DNA of 64,000 bases from assembly GCA_950097015.1 (NCBI GenBank), contig CATNEN010000009.1, forward strand, positions 498,501-562,500. Reading direction: 5' to 3'. Position 1 is the first letter of the stretch; each line of letters opens with the position of its first letter. The translations under genes and the position numbers were made by a program. Positions 26,101-35,570 of this stretch are shown here, piece after piece. This DNA comes from Macrostomum hystrix. Lineage: Eukaryota > Platyhelminthes > Macrostomidae. The notes under the pieces were generated by a model. The model did not search any database, was not told the DNA's origin, and was given only the letters and a program-made list of their open reading frames with translations.

Positions 26101-28830
26101 CACTGATGACCAGCCCCACCTCACTTACTGATGACCAGCCCCACCTCACTCACTGATGACCAGTCCTACCTCACTCACTGATGACCAGCCCCACCTCACT
26201 TACTGATGACCAGCCCCACCTCACTCACTGATGACCAGTCCCACCTCACTCACTGATGACCAGTCCCACCTCACTCACTGATGACCAGTCCTACCTCACT
26301 CACTGATGACCAGCCCCAACTCACTCACTGATGACCAGCCCCACCTCACTCACTGATGACCAGTCCTACCTCACTCACTGATGACCAGTCCTACCTCACT
26401 CACTGATGACCAGCCCCACCTCACTCACTGATGACCAGTCCTACCTCACTCACTGATGACCAGCCCCACCTCACTCACTGATGACCAGTCCCACCTCACT
26501 CACTGATGACCAGTCCCACCTCACTCACTGATGACCAGTCCTACCTCACTCACTGATGACCAGCCCCAACTCACTCACTGATGACCAGCCCCACCTCACT
26601 CACTGATGACCAGTCCTACCTCACTCACTGATGACCAGTCCTACCTCACTCACTGATGACCAGCCCCACCTCACTCACTGATGACCAGTCCTACCTCACT
26701 CACTGATGACCAGCCCCAACTCACTCACTGATGACCAGCCCCACCTCACTCACTGATGACCAGTCCTACCTCACTCACTGATGACCAGTCCTACCTCACT
26801 CACTGATGACTAGCCCCACCTCACTCACTGATGACCAGTCCTACCTCACTCACTGATGACCAGCCCCACCTTACTCAGCGATGACCAGCCCCACCTTACT
26901 CAGCGATGATCAGCCCCACCTCACTCACCGATGACGAGGCCGACCTGCCGGCAGGCCATGAGCACGGCGATGACGCCAGTTCGCTCACGCACGCTTGTGG
27001 TGCGGGCGATGTCGGACACGATGGCAGCGCCTGCCCCGGCACCCACGCCTTTGAATCGGGTTCGGGAATTTCGGATTGCGGAGATTCTGGCTGAACAATG
27101 GATTGGGTCTTGTTGCTCAAAAGACGCCCAGCTTCACTCATCATGGCTCACCAGTGACGAAGCGGCTGCACAAGAGGAACGGCAGCGAGATGCCCATAAA
27201 GTACATGATGTTTCCGGCGATCTCCCACAGATTGGAGAAGATGACCAGGTATTTTGTGCACCTGTACTTGTCCGATATCCTGATTGTGTCAGAAGGACGA
27301 AGGGAAATGGTCAAAAGAAAGCAATATCTAAAGCTTTTTTGTGTGAGATTGCTGAAAAGTCGGCAAAAAAACGAGTGAGAAGCTGCAGCTAAAGGACAAC
27401 TGGCAAGCAGCAACTGAAGGACAACTGGTAAGCAGCAGCTGAAGGACAACTGGTAAGCAGCAGCTGAAGGACAACTGGCAAGCAGCAGCTGAAGGACAAC
27501 TGGCAAGCAGCAACTGAAGGACAACTGGTAAGCAGCAGCTGAAGGACAACTGGTAAGCAGCAGCTGAAGGACAACTGGTAAGCAGCAGCTGAAGGACAAC
27601 TGGTAAGCAGCAGCTGATGGACAACTGGAAAGCAGCAGCTGAAGGACAACTGGCAAGCAGCAACTGAAGGACAACTGGTAAGCTGCAGCTGAAGGACAAC
27701 TGGTAAGCTGCAGCTGAAGGACAACTGGCAAGCAGCAACTGAAGGACAACTGGTAAGCAGTAACTGAAGGACAACTGGTAAGCAGCAACTGAAGGACAAC
27801 TGGCAAGCAGCAACTGAAAGAAAACTGGTAAGCAGCAACTGAACGACAACTGGTAAGCTGCAGCTGAAGGACAACTGGCAAGCAGCAACTGAAGGACAAC
27901 TGGTAAGCTGCAGCTGAAGGACAACTGGCAAGCAGCAACTGAAGGACAACTGTTAAGCAGCAGCTGAAGGAAAAGATTGAAGCAGCAACTGAAGGGACAG
28001 TGCGAAGCAGCAACTGAAGGACAGTGGGAAGCACCAACCGAAGGACAGTGGGAAGCAGCAACTGAAGCAAGCGGCCTCACCTGCCATAGATAGGCGAGCA
28101 GAACAGGTCGGAGATGCTGAAAGCTGACAGCATGAGGCCCAAGAATGCAGAGGTCGCGCCGAAGTTCTCATGAATGTACAGCCACATAGTGGGAAGAATC
28201 ACAGCTGCACAGGTGTCAAGGTGTGTTAGGTAAGGTAGATAGCTTATAACAAGTCAGCAGTGGAGATATTAAAATTAAAAGGTTCACCTATTCAATTATT
28301 TTTTCAACGAAGCAACTATTGCAGCCCTTTAAAAATAAAACAGATATGCTGGCTTTTATCCTTAAAAATGGATGAACCAAATTATAATGCTAATTTGGTT
28401 AAAAAAGTTTACTAAAATCCATAAAGTAAAAGAAAAATAGAACAAATGACTTATACCAATTGCGCAATACTGATTATTGGGCTAGATAATATTTGTTACC
28501 TTTTGTTCTAATAGCATTAGCAATAGGTCTCAGGTCAAGGTAAATAAAATTGATAGAACAAGAGAATGATTACAGAGGAACACAGAACCTAAGTACTTGC
28601 AAACTTACTAAATTGCCCTGACATGTATGGTAGACTTAATATTATCAAGCCTGCCTCCTGTGACTTACTATTGATAGTGGCTTGCAAGCCAGAGAGAATA
28701 ACTTTGGTGACTAAATTACCTATGAAGCCAAGGCTAGGCAATAACACTGCAAAATTAAGTGGTTAAGTGATGTCAAGCAGAAAAATGTATACGTACACAT
28801 ACAATGATTATTACAACATAATGTATTTCT

Positions 28831-28865
<35 letters not shown>

Positions 28866-29017
28866 CAATTACACAAACAAATAAGCATACTTTCAACCTA
28901 TAAATTATTACTGGGCCTTATCTCGGAATGCCCAAATTTGGACTTACCATATTCCACTCCAGACAAGAAAAAGTACAGAGCAATCATAATGTAAGTAAGT
29001 TTTCTTTTCATTTCCAT
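23137..29017 (-). CDS. MFSD8: MFSD8/CLN7-like major facilitator transporter, nine exons
   Basis: Exons (-): 29017-28948, 28204-28081, 27279-27152, 27048-26929, 25167-24880, 24327-24254, 24162-23928, 23479-23360, 23282-23137. The total is 1,305 nt, 434 residues, all junctions in phase. MFSD8 is a lysosomal multi-pass membrane protein (CLN7; mutated in a human ceroid lipofuscinosis). Family-like blocks in order: 'LYFFLSGVEYAVILPTMWLY', 'FLGLMLSAFSISDLFCSPIY', a glycine-rich helix with 'SVRERTGVIAVLMACRQVGL', 'TFFNQTALEAMLTPMTKDYL', 'LYLGAGVEVILVF', 'SVSLYSKITSP', 'ATILGPLWAGSML'. It is shorter than human MFSD8 (518). The last helix and stop (TGA 23139-23137) are encoded by the first unit of the 45-bp satellite. 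Start ATG 29017 is inferred. Introns hold three minisatellites. The fold is certain; MFSD8 orthology is probable. Confidence 0.78.
24390..24845. repeat. 32-bp minisatellite in MFSD8-like intron 5
   Basis: The unit is CCCGATGAGACCCAGCACAC plus ACTGCCGCCCCA (32 bp), about 14 copies. It fills the intron between exons 5 and 6. Confidence 0.93.
25245..26928. repeat. 25-bp minisatellite carrying the exon-4 splice donor
   Basis: The unit is TGATGACCAGCCCCACCTCA plus CTCAC, about 67 copies, filling MFSD8-like intron 4. On the minus strand each unit reads GGTCATCAGTGAGTGAGG, which matches the true exon-4 junction GTCATCG|GTGAGTGAGG at 26929/26928. The array starts at that junction. Confidence 0.95.
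27385..28078. repeat. 25-bp minisatellite in MFSD8-like intron 2
   Basis: The unit is AAGGACAACTGGTAAGCAGC plus AGCTG (25 bp), about 27 copies, degenerating toward the right end. It abuts the exon-2 donor at 28081/28080. Confidence 0.93.
28834..28863. repeat. (AT)n microsatellite
   Basis: A 30-bp perfect AT dinucleotide run in MFSD8-like intron 1. Confidence 0.95.
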
Positions 29018-29794
29018 GACTAGTCTTTTTTTTATTAAAACAAATTCACAAACAGAACAAAGCCTTTTTTACAGCCAGGCTAAAACGTAAGTTTGAAATG
29101 TTAAGTGTAAGTGACTTGAAAGTTATTTTTAGTGCTAACTTGATAAGGTCTAAAAAGAAGTTTTAGTATATTTAAACGATGTATTAACTATTATAACCTA
29201 TTAATGGTATTTGTTTATGGTATACCAAATCTACATTTACAATTTAAGTTAATCGAATACATTCATTGCCTATATTAAAGTGCATTGTCGATTTGATTCA
29301 TCTCATTCTCGTGTCAAAGAACAGGTCAAAAATCATTTACGAAAAGCAAAACTGAAAGTACACATGACGCTGGACAGAGCTGGTACTAAACAAAAAACTG
29401 AAAAGCGAACTTTGCTAGGTATCTCGACAATTTGATTCAGATTCAAGCATGTCAGAAAATTTAAAGCCTTATTTACGAGAATCCTAAATACGCTCGTACG
29501 TTGTTATACTTAGATGCAATAAAAAAGTGTGGGTCGGGGGTCGATCATGGGTTCAGCGAGAATACGCGCGGAAAAAGGTAGCGCCGCGTTTAGTTTATAG
29601 TTTCCTCAAAAGTACAAAATAGAACATTAGAGTTCTATTTTGCTACACAAAAGTTTACTCAACGAGTTAATAATATTTTCTGGATTAATTATATACATTT
29701 AGTATGATTCGGTAATTCTGCATGTATGAGTGCATGTATAGTAAGGAACATACTATTCTGGTAAATTTACGCCAGTTATAGATTAATGAAAAAA
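29018..29794. other. Upstream region of the MFSD8-like gene
   Basis: AT-rich, no open frame of interest; the MFSD8-like promoter should lie here. Confidence 0.4.
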
Positions 29795-29844
29795 ACAAGG
29801 ACATCTGGAATACTAGCATAGTATAGTATTCTAGATGTCCTTGT
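29795..29844. repeat. Near-perfect 21-bp inverted repeat hairpin
   Basis: The left arm at 29795-29815 (ACAAGGACATCTGGAATACT and A) pairs with the right arm at 29824-29844, with 20 of 21 positions complementary and an 8-nt loop. The flanks do not continue the pairing. It could be a small RNA hairpin or the relic of a palindromic element. Confidence 0.7.
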
Positions 29845-29965
29845 ACAAAATTGATATTACATATATAAATGTACATCCGTGGCACGTTCAGCAACCACTT
29901 TTAGGCGCAGTTAAATTGTTTATAATGCCTACATTTCACTATAAATGCAGCAGCCGATGGAAGCC

Positions 29966-30029
29966 GATGAGCACAAGGATCTACGGTAGTATCTATCCCA
30001 CTGGCTCAGAATCGACTGGCAATATCAAC
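29966..30029 (-). repeat. Truncated copy of the snoRNA-like unit and its flank
   Basis: About 64 bp match 31684-31747: the flank plus the box-D side and guide (CTCAGAATCGACTGGCAATA). The box-C half is missing, so it is probably non-functional. It shows the unit has been copied across about 1.7 kb, over the eL24 gene. Confidence 0.75.
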
Positions 30030-31011
30030 TGGCAAAGTACGAGCTCGTAGATAGCACTTTTCAGGAGCGTAGCCATATAACAGCGAATCGCCGTGAACTT
30101 GAATACTGTTATTTACAAGGTGTATTATGACGAAACTGTTAACCGAAATGCAAACATGAGTGGCTTATAACTTCAGGTGTGCAGCTTTTGTTTTTATTGA
30201 CCGACAAAATTAGCAGAGCAGCCTTCAAGTAATTATGTTTATGTTCCTTACTTTACTAAATAAGGACTCAACATACAGAAACAATGATTGTCAGACGAGC
30301 TTAATTTACAGCTCTCTTTCAGCCGTTGTTTAATTAGTTTACTGCAAGTTTTTTAAAGCAGATTACAGACCTGCTCGTGTAGATGCACGTGGCATGTGCA
30401 GTGATATCTGTGGGATTAGCCGAGTTTCATAATACAGGAATAAAACCCTCCTCAGACTTTGTAGCGATTTGATTCGTGTGTAAGTTCCCATGGACGTCAC
30501 GTCAACGAGTTTATGCAGCAAATAGCTTGTATTTTCAAGCCACTAAACTTTCAAGCAACCCGTGAACTCTGCAAATCTGATGAAACCTATATCCGCTCGC
30601 AGTGAAACAAAAATGCACGAGATCAGTTTCTAAACCACAGCGCCAGTATGCAGTATATTCGCACGATAAGCGAAAGTATATAGAGATAAAACTCTAGGAT
30701 TCCTCAATGTTCATAGTCCATAATTAAGGCTCGAAAAGTGTGAAGTTATGCTACCTTGTATCCCATCCCCTAATCTGAAGCCAACTTTAAATAAGCAACA
30801 GAGACAAGGGCAAGTTGTATAAGTTTTCTTTGTTCCAGGGATTTTTTGTTTATCTTTCTCGCACTCTTTCGCTATAATCAGTTGAGCCGGATCACATGAG
30901 GCAAAAATCTGAGTCAAAATTTGCAGCGACAGGGGAAGGGGAATAAGCAAAGCAATGGCAGTACAGGACAAAGCCGGCCCTGTAGCCGCGATGTTAAAAC
31001 TGTGGAATCCC

Positions 31012-31491
31012 TCAGCGCTTGCCACCGACCCGGGGCGCGCTGGGCTTCACCACCTTGGCCGCCTTCTGCTTCTGGCCGGCCGCGCTGCGGGTCTGCTTGG
31101 CCTCGGCCTGCTTCTGCGCCTTCTTCTCGGCCTCCTTGGCCTTGGTCTTCTCCTTGGCGTTGCGGACCGCCTGCTCGCGTTGGGCCTTGCGGAACTCCGG
31201 CTTCTGGTTGCGCTTGGCCATGAGGTCGGCCATAGACAGGCCGGCCACCGCCCGGATGGTCTTGTGCGACTTGCGCGACTTCTTCTTAACGGCCTCCTCA
31301 ACCTGGCCTTTCTTGTGCTTGCGCCTGTACAGCACAGTCCAGCTGACCTCGCGAGGGTTCTTCTTCTGGTAGTGCGAGCGCTCGCACTTGGAGTTCACAA
31401 AGTGGAAGGTCTTGCCATCGGTGCGGATCAGCCAGCGGCCGCGGCCTGGGTACACCTTGAAGCCGGAGAAGCTGCACAGCTCTAACTTCAT
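31012..31491 (-). CDS. RPL24: Large-subunit ribosomal protein eL24
   Basis: 159 residues, uninterrupted (human eL24 is 157). The product is a structural protein of the cytoplasmic 60S subunit. The start ATG at 31491-31489 opens with '[19 protein letters not shown]', followed by '[15 protein letters not shown]', '[19 protein letters not shown]', '[18 protein letters not shown]', a Lys/Ala-rich tail and the family-typical end 'SAPRVGGKR'. The frame is open 68 codons further upstream, but that part has no eL24 similarity and overlaps a snoRNA-like copy. A pyrimidine-rich acceptor (CCCTTTGCAG) ends 11 bp before the ATG, so the leader is probably spliced (cis or spliced leader). Snippets of box C/D RNA lie upstream on the same strand, and ribosomal-protein genes are classic snoRNA hosts. 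Confidence 0.97.
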   Translation of the reverse strand: MKLELCSFSGFKVYPGRGRWLIRTDGKTFHFVNSKCERSHYQKKNPREVSWTVLYRRKHKKGQVEEAVKKKSRKSHKTIRAVAGLSMADLMAKRNQKPEFRKAQREQAVRNAKEKTKAKEAEKKAQKQAEAKQTRSAAGQKQKAAKVVKPSAPRVGGKR

Positions 31492-31594
31492 GGCGCAGCT
31501 GGCTGCAAAGGGAAATTGGCGTCTCGAATCATCTCTAATTGAGGAACACAGCACCGGTCTGAGTGGCATTAGCAAAACGCTTGCCAAAGCTTGG

Positions 31595-31680
31595 TTGGTC
31601 AGAATCGACTGGCATGTGATTGATCTAGGATTTCTAAACCGAATCATTTCGCCTGATGCCGATGCGGGATTCATCATGAG
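31595..31680 (-). ncRNA. Diverged box C/D snoRNA-like copy
   Basis: It keeps the box-D side (CTGA at 31602-31599, preceded by GCCAGTCGATT) and a box C (TGATGA at 31676-31671). The terminal stem is gone and the middle is diverged. It sits closest to the eL24 start. Possibly inactive. Confidence 0.4.
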
Positions 31681-31717
31681 AGCTGATGAGCACAAGGATC
31701 TACGGTAGTATCTATCC

Positions 31718-31819
31718 CACTGGCTCAGAATCGACTGGCAATATCAACAGCGGTCAGCACTGAGGCTGATCCGCCTTCATTCCGCCCGACGCCGATAAAG
31801 ATACTCATCAAGGCCAGTG
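31718..31819 (-). ncRNA. Box C/D snoRNA-like unit 1
   Basis: On the minus strand: stem CACTGGC, box C TTGATGA (TGATGA at 31810-31805), body, box D CTGA (31728-31725), closing stem GCCAGTG (31724-31718). Inside are a D'-like CTGA and a C'-like TGTTGATA. The 17-nt stretch before box D (GATATTGCCAGTCGATT) is the candidate guide. About 102 nt, the upper end for box C/D RNAs. Confidence 0.62.
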
Positions 31820-31864
31820 TGAGACTAAAAATGAAACTAAATCTAAGAATCCTACAGTTAGTAG

Positions 31865-31970
31865 CACACAGGCTCAGAATCGACTGGCAATATCAACAGC
31901 GGTCAGCACTGAGGCCGATCCGCCTTCATTCCGCCCGACGCCGATAAAGATACTCATCAAGGCCAGTGTG
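31865..31970 (-). ncRNA. Box C/D snoRNA-like unit 2
   Basis: Near-identical to unit 1 and 149 bp from it. Box C TGATGA at 31959-31954, box D CTGA at 31877-31874. The ends pair as CACACTGGC with GCCTGTGTG, one mismatch. The same guide precedes box D. Confidence 0.62.
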
Positions 31971-32017
31971 AGACTGTAAAAATGAAACTAAATCTAAGAA
32001 TCCTACAGTTAGTAGCA

Positions 32018-32115
32018 CACAGGCTCAGAATCGACTGGCAATATCAACAGCGGTCAGCACTGAGGCCGATCCGCCTTCATTCCGCCCGACGCCGATAAAG
32101 ATACTCATCAAGGCC
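32018..32115 (-). ncRNA. Box C/D snoRNA-like unit 3 (stem weakened)
   Basis: Boxes and guide as in units 1 and 2 (C at 32110-32105, D at 32028-32025), 151 bp from unit 2. The sequence beyond box C has changed to GCAAGAAGGCC, so the outer part of the stem is lost. Confidence 0.5.
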
Positions 32116-32225
32116 TTCTTGCAAAAAAATAAATAGTAGCCCTCACACTATTCAATCAATAGAGCTTTATTCTAACATTTCCCTACAAACTCAGCACACG
32201 GGTCGGTCACTGAGGCAGTATCGAA

Positions 32226-32337
32226 TGTCACACCGGCTCAGAATCGACTGGCAATATCAGAAAGCCAGGCAGCAATCTGCAGCCGGCCTCATTCCGCCCG
32301 ACGCCGATAAGAGGAGCTCATCATTGCCGGTGTGACA
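32226..32337 (-). ncRNA. Box C/D snoRNA-like unit 4 with 12-bp terminal stem
   Basis: The best-formed copy. TGTCACACCGGC (32337-32326) pairs perfectly with GCCGGTGTGACA (32237-32226). Box C ATGATGA lies directly inside one arm (core 32323-32318) and box D CTGA directly inside the other (32241-32238). The middle differs from units 1-3, while the guide before box D is unchanged, so selection on the D guide is plausible. An AATAAA on the minus strand at 32171-32166 lies between this unit and unit 3; this copy could therefore instead belong to the 3' end of the selenoprotein S transcript. Confidence 0.66.
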
Positions 32338-32750
32338 CACTGACTGGCCTGAGCACTGAGACACTGATTTCTAATACTATCCTCTGCTAAATAAGCCAAG
32401 CAAAGCCAATTCATACTCATGACCAAGACGCAAATAAAGTCCACATTAAAAATAACAGTATAATAAATCGAACACTATACACAGAGTGATAAGAGAAACT
32501 CAAAATATAAAAAGCGCATCAAAAGAAGGCCTGAATAAAGCAAAGTGAATTAGCGGCACAGAATTGGTTTTGCACTGCAGACTGAATTAGAATTTAATCT
32601 GCAAACGGAGACCTAAAAACAACAATGACTGGAAAGAATAAAGCCAAATGAAGAAAATCACCGCCCAGTTCCGCCGATTTCTAAAACAGAGGGAGACCTC
32701 CAGGCCAATCAGTGCGCCTCTGGCAGGCGAGAGCCAACCAGCTGACATTT

Positions 32751-32802
32751 TCAGCTGAACCCCGGGCGTCCGGCAGAGCGGCTTTGCACCGGGCCGCTTC
32801 AT
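32751..32802 (-). promoter_or_regulatory. Candidate SECIS element of selenoprotein S
   Basis: Within the expected 3' UTR, on the minus strand: ATGA (32802-32799), 13 nt, AAA (32785-32783), then a TGA (32753-32751). The 13-nt spacing is that of classic SECIS elements, and CCCGG/CCGGG can form the core helix. However, the helix next to the ATGA/TGA quartet pairs imperfectly, so this is the best candidate seen rather than a firm call. An ATTAAA polyadenylation variant follows at 32598-32593. Confidence 0.35.
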
Positions 32803-33279
32803 TCTGGCGACACTGAGGCCTGGGGGGGGGAAGCGAAAAAGTATCATAGACTGCTAATACTACTATAAGTAATGATAGCCTGCCCCAACTCCCGCCAAAA
32901 AGCTTTCGCATCAAATGCGAATTCTCACAGTGAGATAAACAGTCAAAGCCACAGCAGACAAATTAGTAAATACAGCTAAACAGTTGATAGTACACTATCG
33001 TGTAACATATAACTGCTCATACGTACAATGAATGCTCAGTAAAGAACACGAACAATCGGTTGGCACTGCGCCAGCCCAACTGGACAGGTCGCGACGAGCT
33101 CCCCGATCCCCGCAGCCGCTGTCAGAGAATCAACAATGGAATTTGCTGAAGTTCCTGAAACTCGCGGGTGACAGAGGGGTGCGCGACCGCCGGAATGCCC
33201 TCCTGCGTGCAGACTCCCCACAAAGCTAGGAATGCAGAGGGAGCACACAAGAGGGATATTCCGCAGCTGAGAGGCGCGG

Positions 33280-33825
33280 CTAGCCTCATCCACCGCCGGA
33301 GCCGCTGGAGCAGGCGGGCGGCCGATAGCGGGCGGCAGCCCCGGGATCGGGTGCCAGCGGGTTGTAGTCGTCACGCAGACGCCGCTTTCCACCACCGCTA
33401 GGCTTCTGTTTAGCGACCGCTGCTGCCGAATCTTCAGTGGAGTTGCCATTGTACTTTAGCAATGATCGTCTGGTTTGGCCCGGCTGCCCAGGGACGTAGC
33501 CTGACGGGCTGCCGGCCGCTGCGGCAGCGGAGGTGGCCTCGGCTTGTTTGAGGGCCTGCTCCTCGGCGTCCTGCTGCAGTCGGCGCAGCTGCCGTTCACG
33601 CGCCTCGGCAATGCGGGCCTGCCTGGCGGCGAACTCTTCGCTCTCCCTCGCTGAGTCGACGGACCGCTTTGCTGCAGCGGCGCGGGCGCGTTGAGCGGCG
33701 GCGGCGGCGGCAGGACGGACGTAGCGAGTGTAGACGAAGACGGCCACGAAGCCACCAATCAGCAGCGGCCAGCCGTAGGCGGCGAGGAAGTCGCCAACAA
33801 CGCCCAAAATGGCTATGCTGTTCAT
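33280..33825 (-). CDS. SELENOS: Selenoprotein S (VIMP), UGA-encoded Sec at the penultimate codon
   Basis: Reading through the in-frame TGA at 33288-33286 gives 181 residues ending ...GGG-Sec-Gly and then TAG (33282-33280). Human SELENOS is 189 residues and also ends Gly-Gly-Sec-Gly. Residues about 3-35 form a single membrane helix ('FLAAYGWPLLIGGFVAVFVY'). Residues about 40-95 are a charged coiled coil ('ARQARIAEARERQLRRLQ'). The C-terminal segment has the family block 'LRDDYNPLAPDPG' (human 'YNPLSGEGGG') before the Gly/Ser-rich redox tail. Selenoprotein S sits in the ER membrane and links Derlin to p97/VCP in ER-associated degradation; the Sec forms a selenenylsulfide. Start chosen at 33825 ('MNSIAIL'); the frame is open 27 codons further upstream without family similarity. 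A conventional reading would stop one codon pair short and hide the selenocysteine. Confidence 0.85.
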
Positions 33826-33971
33826 GCCAGCGAATTCTCTTAAAAAACCCGGCACTGAAATTGTTTTAGAGGCAAAGCTAACTGTCAACTGGGCTCTCAT
33901 TAACATGCTTAAACTGCTAGGCCTGCAAACACGAGCAGTCTGGGTTAACGGGACTAAAAACGGGACCAGAT

Positions 33972-35570
33972 CTTTCCGGTGCGTGGCGGCCCAAAAGATC
34001 TGGTGGGATCCTAAGATCCTAGAATCCCAGATAGAGGGTGTGGCGGCCCCGAAAGATCTGGTGGGATCCTAAGATCCTAGAATCCCAGATAGAGGGCGTG
34101 GCGGCCCGAAAGATCTGGTGGGATCCTAAGATCCTAGAATCCCAGATAGAGGGTGAGACGGCCCTGAAAGATCTGGTGGGATCCTAAGATCCTGGAATCC
34201 CAGATAGAGGGTGAGACGGCCCTGAAAGATCTGGTGGGATCCTAAGATCCTGGAATCCCAGATAGAGGGTAAGACGGCCCTGAAAGATCTGGTGGGATCC
34301 TAAGATCCTAGAATACCAGATAGAGGGTGTGGCGGCCCCGAAAGATCTGGTGGGATCCTAAGATCCTAGAATCCCAGATAGAGGGCGTGGCGGCCCGAAA
34401 GATCTGGTGGGATCCTAAGATCCTGGAATCCCAGATAGAGGGTGTGGCGCCCCCCGAAAGATCTGGTGGGATCCTAAGATCCTGGAATCCCAGATAGAGG
34501 GTGAGACGGCCCTGAAAGATCTGGTGGGATCCTAAGATCCTGGAATCCCAGATAGAGGGTGAGACGGCCCTGAAAAATCTGGTGGGATCCTAAGATCCTG
34601 GAATCCCAGATAGAGGGTGTGGCGCCCCCCGAAAGATCTGGTGGGATCCTAAGATCCTGGAATCCCAGATAGAGGGTGAGACGGCCCTGAAAGATCTGGT
34701 GGGATCCTAAGATCCTGGAATCCCAGATAGAGGGTGAGACGGCCCCGAAAGATCTGGTGGGATCCTAAGATCCTAGAATCCCAGATAGAGGGTGAGACGG
34801 CCCTGAAAGATCTGGTGGGATCCTAAGATCCTGGAATCCCAGATAGAGGGTGAGACGGCCCTGAAAGATCTGGTGGGATCCTAAGATCCTGGAATCCCAG
34901 ATAGAGGGTGAGACGGCCCTGAAAGATCTGGTGGGATCCTAAGATCCTAGAATCCCAGATAGAGGGTGTGGCGGCCCCGAAAGATCTGGTGGGATCCTAA
35001 GATCCTAGAATCCCAGATAGAGGGCGTGGCGGCCCGAAAGATCTGGTGGGATCCTAAGATCCTGGAATCCCAGATAGAGGGTGAGACGGCCCTGAAAGAT
35101 CTGGTGGGATCCTAAGATCCTAGAATCCCAGATAGAGGGTGTGGCGACCCCGAAAGATCTGGTGGGATCCTAAGATCCTAGAATCCCAGATAGAGGGCGT
35201 GGCGGCCCGAAAGATCTGGTGGGATCCTAAGATCCTGGAATCCCAGATAGAGGGTGAGACGGCCCTGAAAGATCTGGTGGGATCCTAAGATCCTGGAATC
35301 CCAGATAGAGGGTGAGACGGCCCTGAAAGATCTGGTGGGATCCTAAGATCCTGGAATCCCAGATAGAGGGTGAGACGGCCCTGAAAGATCTGGTGGGATC
35401 CTAAGATCCTGGAATCCCAGATAGAGGGTGTGGCGCCCCCGAAAGATCTGGTGGGATCCTAAGATCCTGGAATCCCAGATAGAGGGTGAGACGGCCCTGA
35501 AAGATCTGGTGGGATCCTAAGATCCTGGAATCCCAGATAGAGGGTGAGACGGCCCTGAAAGATCTGCAAA
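33972..35570. repeat. 58-bp minisatellite upstream of selenoprotein S
   Basis: The unit is GAAAGATCTGGTGGGATCCT, AAGATCCTGGAATCCCAGAT, AGAGGGTGAGACGGCCCT (58 bp), about 27 copies, in two main variants (GTGAGACGGCCCT and GTGTGGCGGCCCC) that are interspersed. It starts about 150 bp upstream of the SELENOS ATG, so it may border the promoter. Confidence 0.95.

Noticed and set aside
25245-26928. CRISPR array
   Set aside because: Units are contiguous, with no unique spacers, and the host is a eukaryote with spliced genes. The same reasoning excludes all other arrays here.
31047-31301. Arg-rich minus frame and plus-strand frames across eL24
   Set aside because: Shadows of the eL24 coding sequence in other frames.
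31492-31695. 68-codon N-terminal extension of eL24
   Set aside because: No similarity to eL24, overlaps the diverged snoRNA-like copy, and an acceptor lies just before the standard ATG.
31681-31730. Hammerhead ribozyme (CTGATGAG motif beside the snoRNA-like units)
   Set aside because: The required GAAA core and three-helix arrangement are absent; the repeat fits box C/D structure on the opposite strand better.
32587-32914. Short minus-strand frames downstream of selenoprotein S
   Set aside because: They lie in the expected 3' UTR, overlap the SECIS candidate and have no recognised motif.
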